DNA of 7,869 bases from an uncultured Slackia sp. (GCA_900553655.1 USEQ01000051.1:1-7869); one strand, 5' to 3'. Positions 1 to 6,212 are shown, counted from the stretch's first letter. The notes: generated from the letters alone by a model not told the origin. Translations and numbers: made by a program.

Positions 1-314
1 CCTCCATGGTGTTCAACTCGGAGGAGTCGAGCGACAACCTGCGTAAGCCGGGTGGCTTTATTCCAGGCGTGCGCCCCGGTTCGGCTACGACCGACTACAT
101 CAAGCGCGTGATCAACCGCGTTACCCTTCCGGGTGGCTTGTTCATCGCTTTGATCGCGGTTGTTCCGTCCATTCTGTTCTACTTCACGGGCAACCAGCTC
201 ATCCAGGCATTCGGCGGTACGTCCATCCTCATCATGATTGGCGTTGCGCTGGATACCATGTCTAAGATCGAGTCTCAGCTCAAGATGCACAATTACGACG
301 GTTTCTTTAAATAG
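1..314 (+). CDS. secY: SecY preprotein translocase channel subunit, 3' end
   Basis: This is the C-terminal part of SecY, the central pore subunit of the SecYEG translocase that moves unfolded proteins across or into the cytoplasmic membrane. The reading frame is open from the left edge (first full codon at base 3) and ends in TAG at 312-314, so about 103 residues are visible and the rest lies outside. The family is recognised from the stretch VFNSEESSDNLRKPGGFIPG followed by VRPG and a YI.RVINR segment, which matches the cytoplasmic loop before the last two helices of SecY. Two membrane segments follow: LPGGLFIALIAVVPSILFY, then FGGTSILIMIGVALDTM. The tail ends in a short basic NYDGFFK, as is usual in Gram-positive SecY. 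The gene normally sits at the end of the spc operon just before adk. Here a terminator follows directly and adk lies about 1.85 kb downstream. Confidence 0.96.
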   Translation, partial: SMVFNSEESSDNLRKPGGFIPGVRPGSATTDYIKRVINRVTLPGGLFIALIAVVPSILFYFTGNQLIQAFGGTSILIMIGVALDTMSKIESQLKMHNYDGFFK

Positions 315-337
315 GCACTTGTTCGTAATCCAACAAT

Positions 338-369
338 AAGGACCCCTTGCCCTGCGCAAGGGGTCTTTT
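338..369 (+). terminator. Intrinsic terminator after secY
   Basis: A perfect 10-bp stem (GACCCCTTGC at 341-350 with GCAAGGGGTC at 356-365) closes a 5-nt loop and is followed by TTTT. Flanking AAG/TTT can extend the stem. It lies 27 nt after the secY stop codon, so it should end the ribosomal-protein/secY transcript and separate it from the CoA genes. Confidence 0.92.
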
Positions 370-393
370 GCGTGCAGGCACGCCCTATGTATT

Positions 394-421
394 TTGCAAC
401 TGTGAGCATTTGGGCTAGACT
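394..421 (+). promoter_or_regulatory. Candidate promoter for coaB-coaX
   Basis: A TTGCAA -35-like box at 394-399 and a TAGACT -10-like box at 416-421 are separated by 16 nt. They lie downstream of the secY terminator and about 80 nt before the coaB start, where a new promoter is needed. Both boxes are imperfect (about 4 of 6 matches each), so this is the best candidate rather than a certain site. Confidence 0.45.
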
Positions 422-502
422 GTGCCAACGCGGGCTGACCGCGCTTTAGGCGCGAGGATACTCGTGTGCGAGTTGTATACGAAAGAGAGATAGAGGCGAT
501 CG

Positions 503-1204
503 ATGTTCGATCAGAAAGCGGGCGTTGCCGAAGCGTCCGATTCTATGCGCGATCTGGCAGGAAAGCGCATTCTGGTGACGGCGGGCCCTACGCAAGAGGC
601 CATTGACCCCGTTCGCTACATTACCAACCATTCCACGGGGCGAATGGGATACGCCATTGCGCAACGTGCTCGCGAGAGAGGTGCGGAAGTCATTCTGGTC
701 TCCGGACCCGTGTCGATTCAGGCACCTTGCGGCGTCGAGCTTATTAACGTGGTGAGCGCTCAGGATATGTTCGAGGCGGTTTCGTCACGGTACGAGACCT
801 GTGACGCCGTCATCAAGGCGGCAGCGGTGGCCGATTATCGTCCCGCGCAGGTTCACGAGGACAAGATGAAGAAGAAGGATGGCGAAATGTCTATTCTTCT
901 CGAACGGACGCAGGACATTCTCTCGTGGCTTGGCGCTCATCGAATGGCGGGGCAGAGGCTATGCGGCTTTTCCATGGAGACGCGTGACGTCCTGGAGAAT
1001 TCCCGTGCCAAGCTTTCCAAGAAGAATGTCGACATGATTTGCGCGAATTGCCTGAAGGAAGACGGAGCCGGCTTTGGCACGCCGACGAATCATCTGACGC
1101 TTATCTCGCGCGAGCGTACGGTTGATCTTCCTCTTATGGAAAAGCTCGATGCCGCCGACCGCGTGCTTGACGAGCTGTTCTCGATTGAGCCGAAAGGGGA
1201 ATAG
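503..1204 (+). CDS. coaB: Phosphopantothenate-cysteine ligase (CoaB), free-standing
   Basis: CoaB couples 4'-phosphopantothenate to cysteine using a nucleotide triphosphate, the second step of CoA synthesis from pantothenate, in the cytoplasm. The 233-residue product has a 20-residue leader and then the CoaB Rossmann-like fold: VTAGPTQEAIDPVRYITNHS at 25-44 (nucleotide loop), AAAVADYRP at 106-114, DKMKK at 120-124, GFSMET at 155-160 and the C-terminal KK.VDMICAN and GAGFGT motifs. Residues matching E. coli CoaBC Arg206, Asn210, Ala276 and Lys289 are all present here (Arg38, Asn42, Ala108, Lys121), so it should be active. There is no CoaC (flavin decarboxylase) domain in front: an in-frame TAG at 491-493 precedes the gene. 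The start at 503 is favoured by GAGG at 493-496 with 6-nt spacing; the internal ATG at 545 has no such site. It is followed 3 nt later by coaX. Confidence 0.93.
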   Translation: MFDQKAGVAEASDSMRDLAGKRILVTAGPTQEAIDPVRYITNHSTGRMGYAIAQRARERGAEVILVSGPVSIQAPCGVELINVVSAQDMFEAVSSRYETCDAVIKAAAVADYRPAQVHEDKMKKKDGEMSILLERTQDILSWLGAHRMAGQRLCGFSMETRDVLENSRAKLSKKNVDMICANCLKEDGAGFGTPTNHLTLISRERTVDLPLMEKLDAADRVLDELFSIEPKGE

Positions 1205-1207
1205 CGC

Positions 1208-1975
1208 ATGCTGCTGACGGTCGATATCGGCAACACCAACGTGGTGATGGGCCTTATGCCCGAGCGAGGCTTGTTGGCTTCGAACCTGCGTTTCCCCACG
1301 GATAAGAGGCGTACGGTCCAGGAGTTCATGGAGGGATTCGAGGCGCTCGTTGCCATGCATGGTTTCGATTTCTCCAACGTGAACGGCGCTATCATCAGCT
1401 CCGTCGTGCCTGAGCTCACCGATTCGGTGGTCGCATCGGTGCGTGCGAAGACGGGCGACGATCCTCTGGTTGTCGATCATCGTATGAATCTGGGCTTTAC
1501 GATCGACATGGATACTCCCGAGAAGCTCGGCGTGGATATGATTGCCGACGCGGCCGGTGCCGTAGGCGATTACGAAGGCAATCTGGCCATCTTCGACATG
1601 GGCACCGCCACCACGTGCTCGGTCGTAAGCGCCGATCGCGTCTATTTAGGTTCTATCATCATGCCCGGCGTGGTTATTTCTCAAGATGCGCTGACTGCTC
1701 AGGCTTCGGCGCTTCCGTTCATCAAATTCGAACGTCCGAAGCGCTTGATCGGCCGCGATACCGTCGACTGCATGCGCAGCGGCGTCATGTACGCCAATGC
1801 GGCCATGATGGATGGTCTGGTCGACCGCATCTCGGACGAATTGGACGGTCCTGTATTGGCCGTTGCTACGGGCGGCATTTCCCGTCTGATCGTGCCAGCA
1901 TGTCGTCGTTATGTGGTGCATGATCCGAACTTGCTGCTGAAGGGTCTGTGGGACCTGTACCACGCCAACGTATAG
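1208..1975 (+). CDS. coaX: Type III pantothenate kinase (CoaX)
   Basis: CoaX phosphorylates pantothenate to 4'-phosphopantothenate, the first step of CoA synthesis. Type III enzymes belong to the ASKHA (acetate kinase/Hsp70) fold and are not inhibited by CoA. At 255 residues the length is normal. Visible motifs are DIGNTN at 6-11 (phosphate loop), SSVVPEL near 64-70, DMGTATT at 130-136, a G..I.PG segment, the KRLIG.DTV.CM.SG motif, ATGG near 220, and DPNLLLKGL near the C-terminus. One oddity is that the usual GADR motif, with the proposed catalytic Asp and a substrate-contacting Arg, reads GVDM at 108-111, so the Asp is kept but the Arg is Met. The start codon is preceded by AAAGGGGA at 1193-1200, inside the end of coaB, which implies translational coupling and one mRNA with coaB. 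No convincing terminator is seen between its stop and the adk promoter. Confidence 0.93.
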   Translation: MLLTVDIGNTNVVMGLMPERGLLASNLRFPTDKRRTVQEFMEGFEALVAMHGFDFSNVNGAIISSVVPELTDSVVASVRAKTGDDPLVVDHRMNLGFTIDMDTPEKLGVDMIADAAGAVGDYEGNLAIFDMGTATTCSVVSADRVYLGSIIMPGVVISQDALTAQASALPFIKFERPKRLIGRDTVDCMRSGVMYANAAMMDGLVDRISDELDGPVLAVATGGISRLIVPACRRYVVHDPNLLLKGLWDLYHANV

Positions 1976-2122
1976 CAAACGATGGCTCCGGTCGAGCGTG
2001 GTGCGCCCGAGGGCTTTTCGTGCGTATCGGCATTGCGGCGCGCCCTGTCGCTTGTTCTGCGCGGGCCGTTCGTACGTTGTCTTTGTCGTTCGCGAATTTG
2101 CAACGCGCTGCTTGGTCGCCGC

Positions 2123-2131
2123 TGATACAAT
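2123..2131 (+). promoter_or_regulatory. Candidate extended -10 promoter of adk
   Basis: TGATACAAT is an extended -10 element (TGn followed by TACAAT at 2126-2131). It ends 33 nt before the adk start codon, leaving a leader of roughly 27 nt that carries the GAAAGGAAG ribosome binding site. No good -35 box stands at 16-18 nt, which fits an extended -10 promoter. Read-through from coaX is also possible. Confidence 0.5.
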
Positions 2132-2164
2132 GGGAAAACCATTGGAATTCGAAAGGAAGTTCAC

Positions 2165-2791
2165 ATGAACATCGTTTTGTTGGGCGCTCCTGGCGCTGGC
2201 AAGGGAACTCAGGCGGCAAAGCTGGTCGAAGAGTTCGGCACGCCCCATATCTCCACGGGCGACATTCTTCGCGCAGCCGTGAAGAACCAGACCGAGCTCG
2301 GCAAGAAGGCGAAGTCCTACATGGACGCTGGCGACCTTGTTCCCGACAGCCTGATCATCGACCTCATGAACGAGCGCTTCCAGGAGCCTGACGCTCAGGT
2401 TGGCTTCATTCTCGATGGCTTCCCTCGCACCACCGCGCAGGCTGTCGCCCTCGACGACATGCTGGCCCGCCTCGAGCGTCCGCTTGACGGTGCGCTGCTC
2501 GTCGACGTGGAGTCCGAGGTCATCGTCAAGCGTCTGACCGCTCGTCGCTGCTGCAAGGATTGCGGCTATATCGGCTCCGACGCGGATGCATCCTGCCCCA
2601 AATGCGGCGGCGAAATGTACCAGCGCGATGACGACAACGAGGCAACGGTACGCAATCGTCTCGATGTCTATGAGAAGAGCACGTCTCCCTTGATCGACTA
2701 TTACAAGGGCAAGGGTCTGCTCAAGGCTGTTGACGGCGATCGTCCTGTCGACGAGGTCTACGCTGACGTGAAGGTCGCACTGGGCCTGTAG
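2165..2791 (+). CDS. adk: Adenylate kinase, zinc-binding LID type
   Basis: Adenylate kinase interconverts ATP + AMP and 2 ADP in the cytoplasm and sets the adenylate energy charge. The 208-residue protein shows the P-loop GAPGAGKGT at 7-15, the AMP-binding segment HISTGDILR at 28-36, DGFPRT at 84-89, the LID, and RNRLDVYEKST near 163-173. The LID carries four cysteines, C130-x2-C133 and C144-x2-C147, the pattern of the structural zinc site in Gram-positive kinases. The loop between the cysteine pairs is 10 residues, whereas B. subtilis Adk has 16, so the LID is shortened. AAAGGA at 2152-2157 lies 7 nt before the ATG and supports this start. In most bacteria adk follows secY directly and precedes map and infA. 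Here it stands alone between the CoA genes and a surface-sugar gene pair. Confidence 0.97.
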   Translation: MNIVLLGAPGAGKGTQAAKLVEEFGTPHISTGDILRAAVKNQTELGKKAKSYMDAGDLVPDSLIIDLMNERFQEPDAQVGFILDGFPRTTAQAVALDDMLARLERPLDGALLVDVESEVIVKRLTARRCCKDCGYIGSDADASCPKCGGEMYQRDDDNEATVRNRLDVYEKSTSPLIDYYKGKGLLKAVDGDRPVDEVYADVKVALGL

Positions 2792-2816
2792 CCTTTTCCG
2801 TGTCTTTCGAAAAGAG

Positions 2817-2873
2817 CCCCGATGCATTCAAGTCGTTCCCCGAAAGGGGGTGCGGCTTGTCATTGGGGTTTTT
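2817..2873 (+). terminator. Probable composite terminator after adk
   Basis: CCCCGATG (2817-2824) can pair with CATTGGGG (2861-2868, one G-U pair), and TTTTT follows at 2869-2873. The enclosed 36 nt fold on their own into a hairpin capped by CCCC-GAAA-GGGG (2838-2849), which can be extended to about 2832-2856 with a bulge. The T-tract right after a GC-rich arm, 26 nt past the adk stop, suggests termination. The long closing loop makes it less certain than a simple hairpin. Confidence 0.5.
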
Positions 2874-3056
2874 CATTGTGCTAAACGGCTTGCGAATCGT
2901 GCAGTGGTTCTGGAAAAGGCGGAGAAACGAAGCATGCGTTGGAGCGGGCCGGCAGATCGGCAGAGCGTGCAAGGAAGCGAAAAAACGGGCGAGGCCGGCA
3001 TGGGAAAAAGGCTTGTTCTGAAACGGGGCAAGCTTATCGGGGGATGATGTGCTCTG

Positions 3057-3085
3057 CTGCCACGATTCCGCCGCTTCGGTATAAT
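3057..3085 (+). promoter_or_regulatory. Promoter giving a probable leaderless mRNA
   Basis: A perfect TATAAT -10 box lies at 3080-3085, with a 4-of-6 -35 candidate CTGCCA at 3057-3062 and a 17-nt spacer. Only 7 nt (ATCCGCC) separate the -10 box from the ATG at 3093, so transcription would be expected to begin on or next to the A of the start codon. No purine-rich ribosome binding site lies before the ATG, as expected for a leaderless transcript. Confidence 0.68.
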
Positions 3086-3092
3086 ATCCGCC

Positions 3093-5258
3093 ATGCGTGA
3101 ATTCATGACACTGCTGCGAGAGTTCGTAGCCACCCATCATCCTCAATTGCGACACTTCTTGAAGGTCGCCTGCATCGTGCTGACCTGTGCTGTGGTCTGC
3201 GAGGTCGTCATATTCAATTTCAATCATTGGCGTAGCCTTTCTTGGGAGCCGGTGACGCTGAATGCGAAGGTCGACTTGCAGCAGACAGCCGATGGCAGAT
3301 ACCGCATCTCCGCCATCGATAACGATGTGGAATTCGAACACCTTGGCGTAAAAGTGCACAATATCAGGCTTGATTTCGGCGGAAATCAGGGTGCTCAGAA
3401 CGTTCCGGTGAAGATATGGTTCACCGACGAGGCTCATGCCACGTATTTCGACGACACGGAATACACGTCAGGTGTTCCCGTGACTTACGTTGCCACGAAT
3501 TGCGAAGAAAGCGAATACCTCAACCTCAATTCTTCAGGCGAGATGGGGAAGCTTCGTATACAAATCGGCGGGGAGGGGACGGTATACCCGCTGTACCTTG
3601 AGAATATCGTCATCAATGCGCCTGAGCCGTTCGGCTTCAATATGACACGGGTTGTTCTGGCCTCTTTCGTCATGGCCCTTGTCTATGCGTTTCGGCCGCG
3701 TAGCAGTCTGTATCGAATCTTTTTGAGGGAGCATCCTCATCGTTCGAAAATAGCCGTGGTCGGCATTGTCGCCGCAGAAATCTGGCTATGCGCCTCTTTT
3801 ACGCTTATGGGGTCGAACCTTGTCGGCGTGGCAACGTCTTCGTACAATTCTGGGTCATGGGACGGCGTAAGCCCGATGAACACCTTCGAAGTGGGCGGCG
3901 ATAATGCGCAGCAGTATGCCGAACTTGCGAAGAGCATGGCGCACGGAAAGCTGTATCTTGAAGAAGAGCCGCCGAATTGGTTGCAGAATATGGAGGATCC
4001 CTACGATCGCGGCGCGCGCGACCAGATGGTCAAGGAGACGGGCGAGAACTACCTTTGGGACGTTGCCTACTACGAAGGCCACTATTACGTCTACTTCGGC
4101 GTGGTTCCTGTAGTGCTGTTCTATCTGCCGTTCTATCTTCTGACGGGCGCCAATTTCCCGACGGCAATCGGCGTCATCCTGGGAATGATCGCGTTCGTGA
4201 CGGGCGTGTCCGCGTTGCTCGATCGATTTGCGCGCTATCATTTCAAGCGTGTGAGCGTCGGGCTGTACCTGCTTTTGCAGATCGCGGTGGTTTCCTGCAG
4301 CGGCATGCTCTATCTGTTGAAGTTCCCCACGTTTTACTCGCTTCCCATTATTCTTGCGTTAGCCTTCTCGGTGTGGGGATTGTATTTCTGGATGCTGGGC
4401 AGGGCTCGCCGTCGTCCCGAGCTGTTTTATTTCCTCGGTTCGTTATGTATGGCGCTCGTGGTCGGATGCCGTCCTCAAATGGTTATGCTGAGCTTTTTGG
4501 CGTTTCCTCTGTTTTGGAGGCCGTTCATCACCGAGGGCCATATCAAGAGCGCCGCAGGCGTTCGGCAGTTTGCCTGCTTAATCGCTCCGTACGTGCTCGT
4601 GGTCGCCGGCATCATGGGCTATAACTACGCGAGATTCGGTTCGTATCTCGATTTTGGAGCCAATTACAATCTCACGGTGAACGACATGACGAAGCGAGGT
4701 ATGGCGGTGGGTCGCATAGCCCCGGCTCTCTTCGCGTACTTCTTCCAGCCTCCGTCGGCAAGCGGTGTATTCCCGTATCTGCAGGCGGCTCCTTTCGACA
4801 CCACCTATTTGGGTCAGACGGTCAAAGAGCCTACGTTCGGCGGCATCTTTGCATGCCTGCCGCTTCTGTGGATCCTTCCTTTTGCGAAGAGCGCTCTGCA
4901 GATGCGCGTGCGTCAGCGCAAGACCCGCACGGTTGCCGGCGTTGTGGGCGTGCTCATTGCTTCGGGCATCATCATCGGCGTGGCGGATGCCGAGGTCGCG
5001 GGTATCCTCCAGCGTTATTTCGCCGATTTCAGCATCATGTTCCTGATGGCTGCGGTTCTGATCGCGTTCATTATGAACGAGAACCTTGATCGCCGCTCTG
5101 CGTTGTACGGGCTGTTTCTTCGAATCATGCCTGTGCTCGTGTTTGTCGGCGTGGTGTATTCGGTATTGTTGTGCTTTGTGGCCGAATCGGGCTGGTGGAG
5201 CGACGCCTATCCGTGGGCCTATCAATCCTTGCTCGAGACTTTCCAGTTCTGGACGTAG
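3093..5258 (+). CDS. Polytopic membrane protein, probable GT-C-type glycosyltransferase
   Basis: The product has 721 residues and by eye about 13-14 membrane segments. A basic N-terminus is followed by a helix at 22-41. Residues 45-180 form a mostly polar domain with alternating beta-like stretches, which topology would put outside the cell. The remaining helices begin near 184 and include 219-239, 333-351, 356-376, 387-405, 416-436, 491-510, 582-598, 612-631, 645-661 and 675-697. The loop after the third helix has GGDNAQQYAELAKSMAHGK at 268-286 and, further on, YYEGHYYVYFGVVP at 326-339. This acidic-loop plus Y-x-G-x-Y-x-YFG-x-x-P layout resembles GT-C enzymes that use polyprenyl-phosphate sugars. 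I do not recognise the exact family. The start at 3093 is chosen from the -10 spacing; an in-frame ATG at 3105 is possible. The GtrA-like gene downstream supports a surface-sugar role. It could instead be a lipid-handling or flippase-like protein. Confidence 0.82.
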   Translation: MREFMTLLREFVATHHPQLRHFLKVACIVLTCAVVCEVVIFNFNHWRSLSWEPVTLNAKVDLQQTADGRYRISAIDNDVEFEHLGVKVHNIRLDFGGNQGAQNVPVKIWFTDEAHATYFDDTEYTSGVPVTYVATNCEESEYLNLNSSGEMGKLRIQIGGEGTVYPLYLENIVINAPEPFGFNMTRVVLASFVMALVYAFRPRSSLYRIFLREHPHRSKIAVVGIVAAEIWLCASFTLMGSNLVGVATSSYNSGSWDGVSPMNTFEVGGDNAQQYAELAKSMAHGKLYLEEEPPNWLQNMEDPYDRGARDQMVKETGENYLWDVAYYEGHYYVYFGVVPVVLFYLPFYLLTGANFPTAIGVILGMIAFVTGVSALLDRFARYHFKRVSVGLYLLLQIAVVSCSGMLYLLKFPTFYSLPIILALAFSVWGLYFWMLGRARRRPELFYFLGSLCMALVVGCRPQMVMLSFLAFPLFWRPFITEGHIKSAAGVRQFACLIAPYVLVVAGIMGYNYARFGSYLDFGANYNLTVNDMTKRGMAVGRIAPALFAYFFQPPSASGVFPYLQAAPFDTTYLGQTVKEPTFGGIFACLPLLWILPFAKSALQMRVRQRKTRTVAGVVGVLIASGIIIGVADAEVAGILQRYFADFSIMFLMAAVLIAFIMNENLDRRSALYGLFLRIMPVLVFVGVVYSVLLCFVAESGWWSDAYPWAYQSLLETFQFWT

Positions 5259-5310
5259 AAAAACGTGCGGAGGGCGACTGCGGGAGGTCGTTGGCTTGTA
5301 AGGACGTCTT

Positions 5311-5316
5311 GAAAGG
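5311..5316 (+). promoter_or_regulatory. Ribosome binding site fixing the gtrA start
   Basis: GAAAGG lies 6 nt before the ATG at 5323. The longer option, an in-frame TTG at 5317, would touch this site directly, so ATG at 5323 is the better start. Confidence 0.75.
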
Positions 5317-5322
5317 TTGGGA

Positions 5323-5712
5323 ATGAAAAAGCTTCTTGCGCAGTTCATGAAGTTCGGCGTGGTGGGCGTGATTGCGTTCGTGATCGATTACGGCCTGCTT
5401 GCTCTTCTGACGGAGCTTTTTGGCGTTAACTACCTGGTGAGCGCAACCATATCATTCACGGCGTCGGTAGTGTTCAATTACGCTGCTTCGATGCGCTATG
5501 TCTTCACGCACAAAGAAGGAATGAGCAGGCGTCGTGAATTCGCCATCTTCGTTGTGCTGTCCGTTATTGGCCTGCTGATCAACAACGGATGTATGTGGGC
5601 GGGTGTCGAATTGCTGGGCGTTCATTACCTTTTGACCAAGATCGTCGCGACGGCGATTGTCATGGTCTGGAATTTTGTGACTCGAAAAATATTCCTCGAC
5701 GCCGGGGAATGA
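5323..5712 (+). CDS. GtrA-family membrane protein, putative lipid-linked sugar translocase
   Basis: GtrA-like proteins are small four-helix membrane proteins. In phage and O-antigen systems they are proposed to flip undecaprenyl-phosphate-glucose so that an outer-face glycosyltransferase can use it. This 129-residue protein has the family look: FMKFGVVGVIAFVIDYGLLA with the conserved helix-1 Asp (Asp22), FNY at 51-53 leading into MRYVF, INN at 86-88, and the closing WNFVTRKIF at 116-124. Helices lie near 11-33, 36-55, 73-92 and 100-118, with a basic cytoplasmic loop SRRRE at 68-72. It begins 64 nt after the GT-C gene stop with no terminator between, so co-transcription is likely. A GtrB-type polyprenyl-phosphate glucosyltransferase, the usual third partner, is not in the window. 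The family is clear, but the substrate is unknown. Confidence 0.9.
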   Translation: MKKLLAQFMKFGVVGVIAFVIDYGLLALLTELFGVNYLVSATISFTASVVFNYAASMRYVFTHKEGMSRRREFAIFVVLSVIGLLINNGCMWAGVELLGVHYLLTKIVATAIVMVWNFVTRKIFLDAGE

Positions 5713-5883
5713 GGCGGCGGTCGCTTCGAGAGGCGCGCTGGATGCTGAGGGTCCATGGTGGCCGTCCGTCTCAAGGATCGTATCGAGGGAGTCGTTCAGG
5801 GGCTTATCGAGAGGCCGTCCAAAGAGCCTCGCCTTGAACGCTCCAGTTTTGCACGATGGGGTATGTCGCGCTGCGTTGCTGGC

Positions 5884-5912
5884 AATAAAAGAGGACCCGG
5901 TTGGGTCCTCTT
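5884..5912 (-). terminator. Terminator of the minus-strand small gene, perhaps bidirectional
   Basis: A perfect 10-bp stem (AAGAGGACCC at 5889-5898 with GGGTCCTCTT at 5903-5912) carries a GGTT tetraloop as read on the plus strand. On the minus strand it is followed by a T-rich run (TTTTATT including stem bases), and it lies 32 nt past the small gene's stop. On the plus strand the tract after the stem is weak (TTCGTGG), but the hairpin may still help end the gtrA transcript, since the genes converge here. Confidence 0.88.
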
Positions 5913-5944
5913 CGTGGTTATTCGGTTGTCTGTGAGGCTTGCGC

Positions 5945-6151
5945 TTAAGCAAGTGACTGCTGTGACATGCGCAGGATGTCTTTCAGCAGATGGGGCCTGG
6001 CCATGATCTTACGCTTCATGCGAAGATCGCACCCTGCTCCGCGGCCTTGGGCATCGGTCAGATACTCAGGCTGGTGTGCTTCGATGGCGTATCCGACATG
6101 TTGGGAAACTTCCCACGCGTTTGCCTTTGCGGCGATAAGATAGGCATTCAT
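5945..6151 (-). CDS. Unrecognised small basic protein (68 residues)
   Basis: I do not recognise this protein. It starts MNAYLIAAKANAWEVSQHVG and ends in a basic segment with RMKRKIMARPHLLKDILR at 44-61. It has nine Lys/Arg against six Asp/Glu, no signal peptide or clear membrane helix, and a single Cys at 41. Support for it as a real gene comes from its surroundings. AAAGGGGG (6159-6166, minus strand) stands 7 nt before the ATG, a well-spaced promoter lies about 100 nt upstream, and a strong terminator begins 32 nt after the TAA. The frame could be extended upstream to 6304, but that would cover the promoter and the ribosome binding site, so I chose 6151. It is a stand-alone unit, converging on gtrA and diverging from pgcA. 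The basic tail would fit nucleic-acid binding, but that is a guess. Confidence 0.7.
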   Translation of the reverse strand: MNAYLIAAKANAWEVSQHVGYAIEAHQPEYLTDAQGRGAGCDLRMKRKIMARPHLLKDILRMSQQSLA

Positions 6152-6158
6152 GAGAATG

Positions 6159-6166
6159 CCCCCTTT
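6159..6166 (-). promoter_or_regulatory. Strong ribosome binding site of the small gene
   Basis: The minus strand reads AAAGGGGG, 7 nt before the ATG at 6151. It is among the best sites in the window and is the main reason to start the 68-residue gene here and not at an upstream codon. Confidence 0.78.
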
Positions 6167-6194
6167 CTTTGTTCCGAGGCGTTCTGCTTCGTAT

Positions 6195-6212
6195 GCCAGG
6201 TCTGTTCCTGGC
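6195..6212 (-). other. Hairpin in the small gene's leader RNA
   Basis: GCCAGG and CCTGGC form a perfect 6-bp stem with a 6-nt loop inside the predicted leader of about 94 nt, roughly 30 nt ahead of the ribosome binding site. It may stabilise the leader or have no role; nothing links it to a known riboswitch. Confidence 0.35.

Larger units (their letters stand above)
2792..3092. other. Non-coding gap between adk and the membrane protein gene
   Basis: This stretch of 301 nt holds the probable adk terminator near its start and the GT-C gene promoter at its end. The middle (about 2874-3055) is purine-rich. It contains only short overlapping frames without ribosome binding sites (one begins with GTG at 2800 and would cross the terminator), so I see no supportable gene in it. 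Confidence 0.6.

Noticed and set aside
1976..2050. Possible terminator between coaX and adk (GCCCGAGGGCTTTT)
   Set aside because: The stem is only about 3 bp once a usable loop is allowed, so it is too weak to call.
1646..2827. A 393-codon open frame on the minus strand across coaX and adk
   Set aside because: It lies antisense to two clearly recognisable genes, has a low-complexity His/Arg/Ala-type composition with no family resemblance, and is explained by the codon bias of the real genes on the plus strand.
2800..3021. Small plus-strand frame after adk, starting with GTG
   Set aside because: There is no ribosome binding site, it runs straight through the probable adk terminator, and an overlapping alternative frame is equally unconvincing.
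4578..5348. A 256-codon minus-strand frame across the end of the GT-C-like gene
   Set aside because: The composition is rich in His and Arg with no motif, and it overlaps membrane helices read convincingly on the plus strand.
5760..5820. Repeated GGCCGTCC and TATCGAG words after gtrA
   Set aside because: Words of 7-8 bp recurring within 60 bp of GC-rich DNA are too short and irregular to mark an attachment site or element end.
5755..6006. An 83-codon plus-strand frame after gtrA
   Set aside because: GAGGG lies only 3 nt before the ATG, and the frame crosses the 10-bp terminator hairpin and runs into the oppositely directed small gene. The first 30 or so residues look mildly coding-like, so a decayed remnant cannot be excluded, but I cannot support it.
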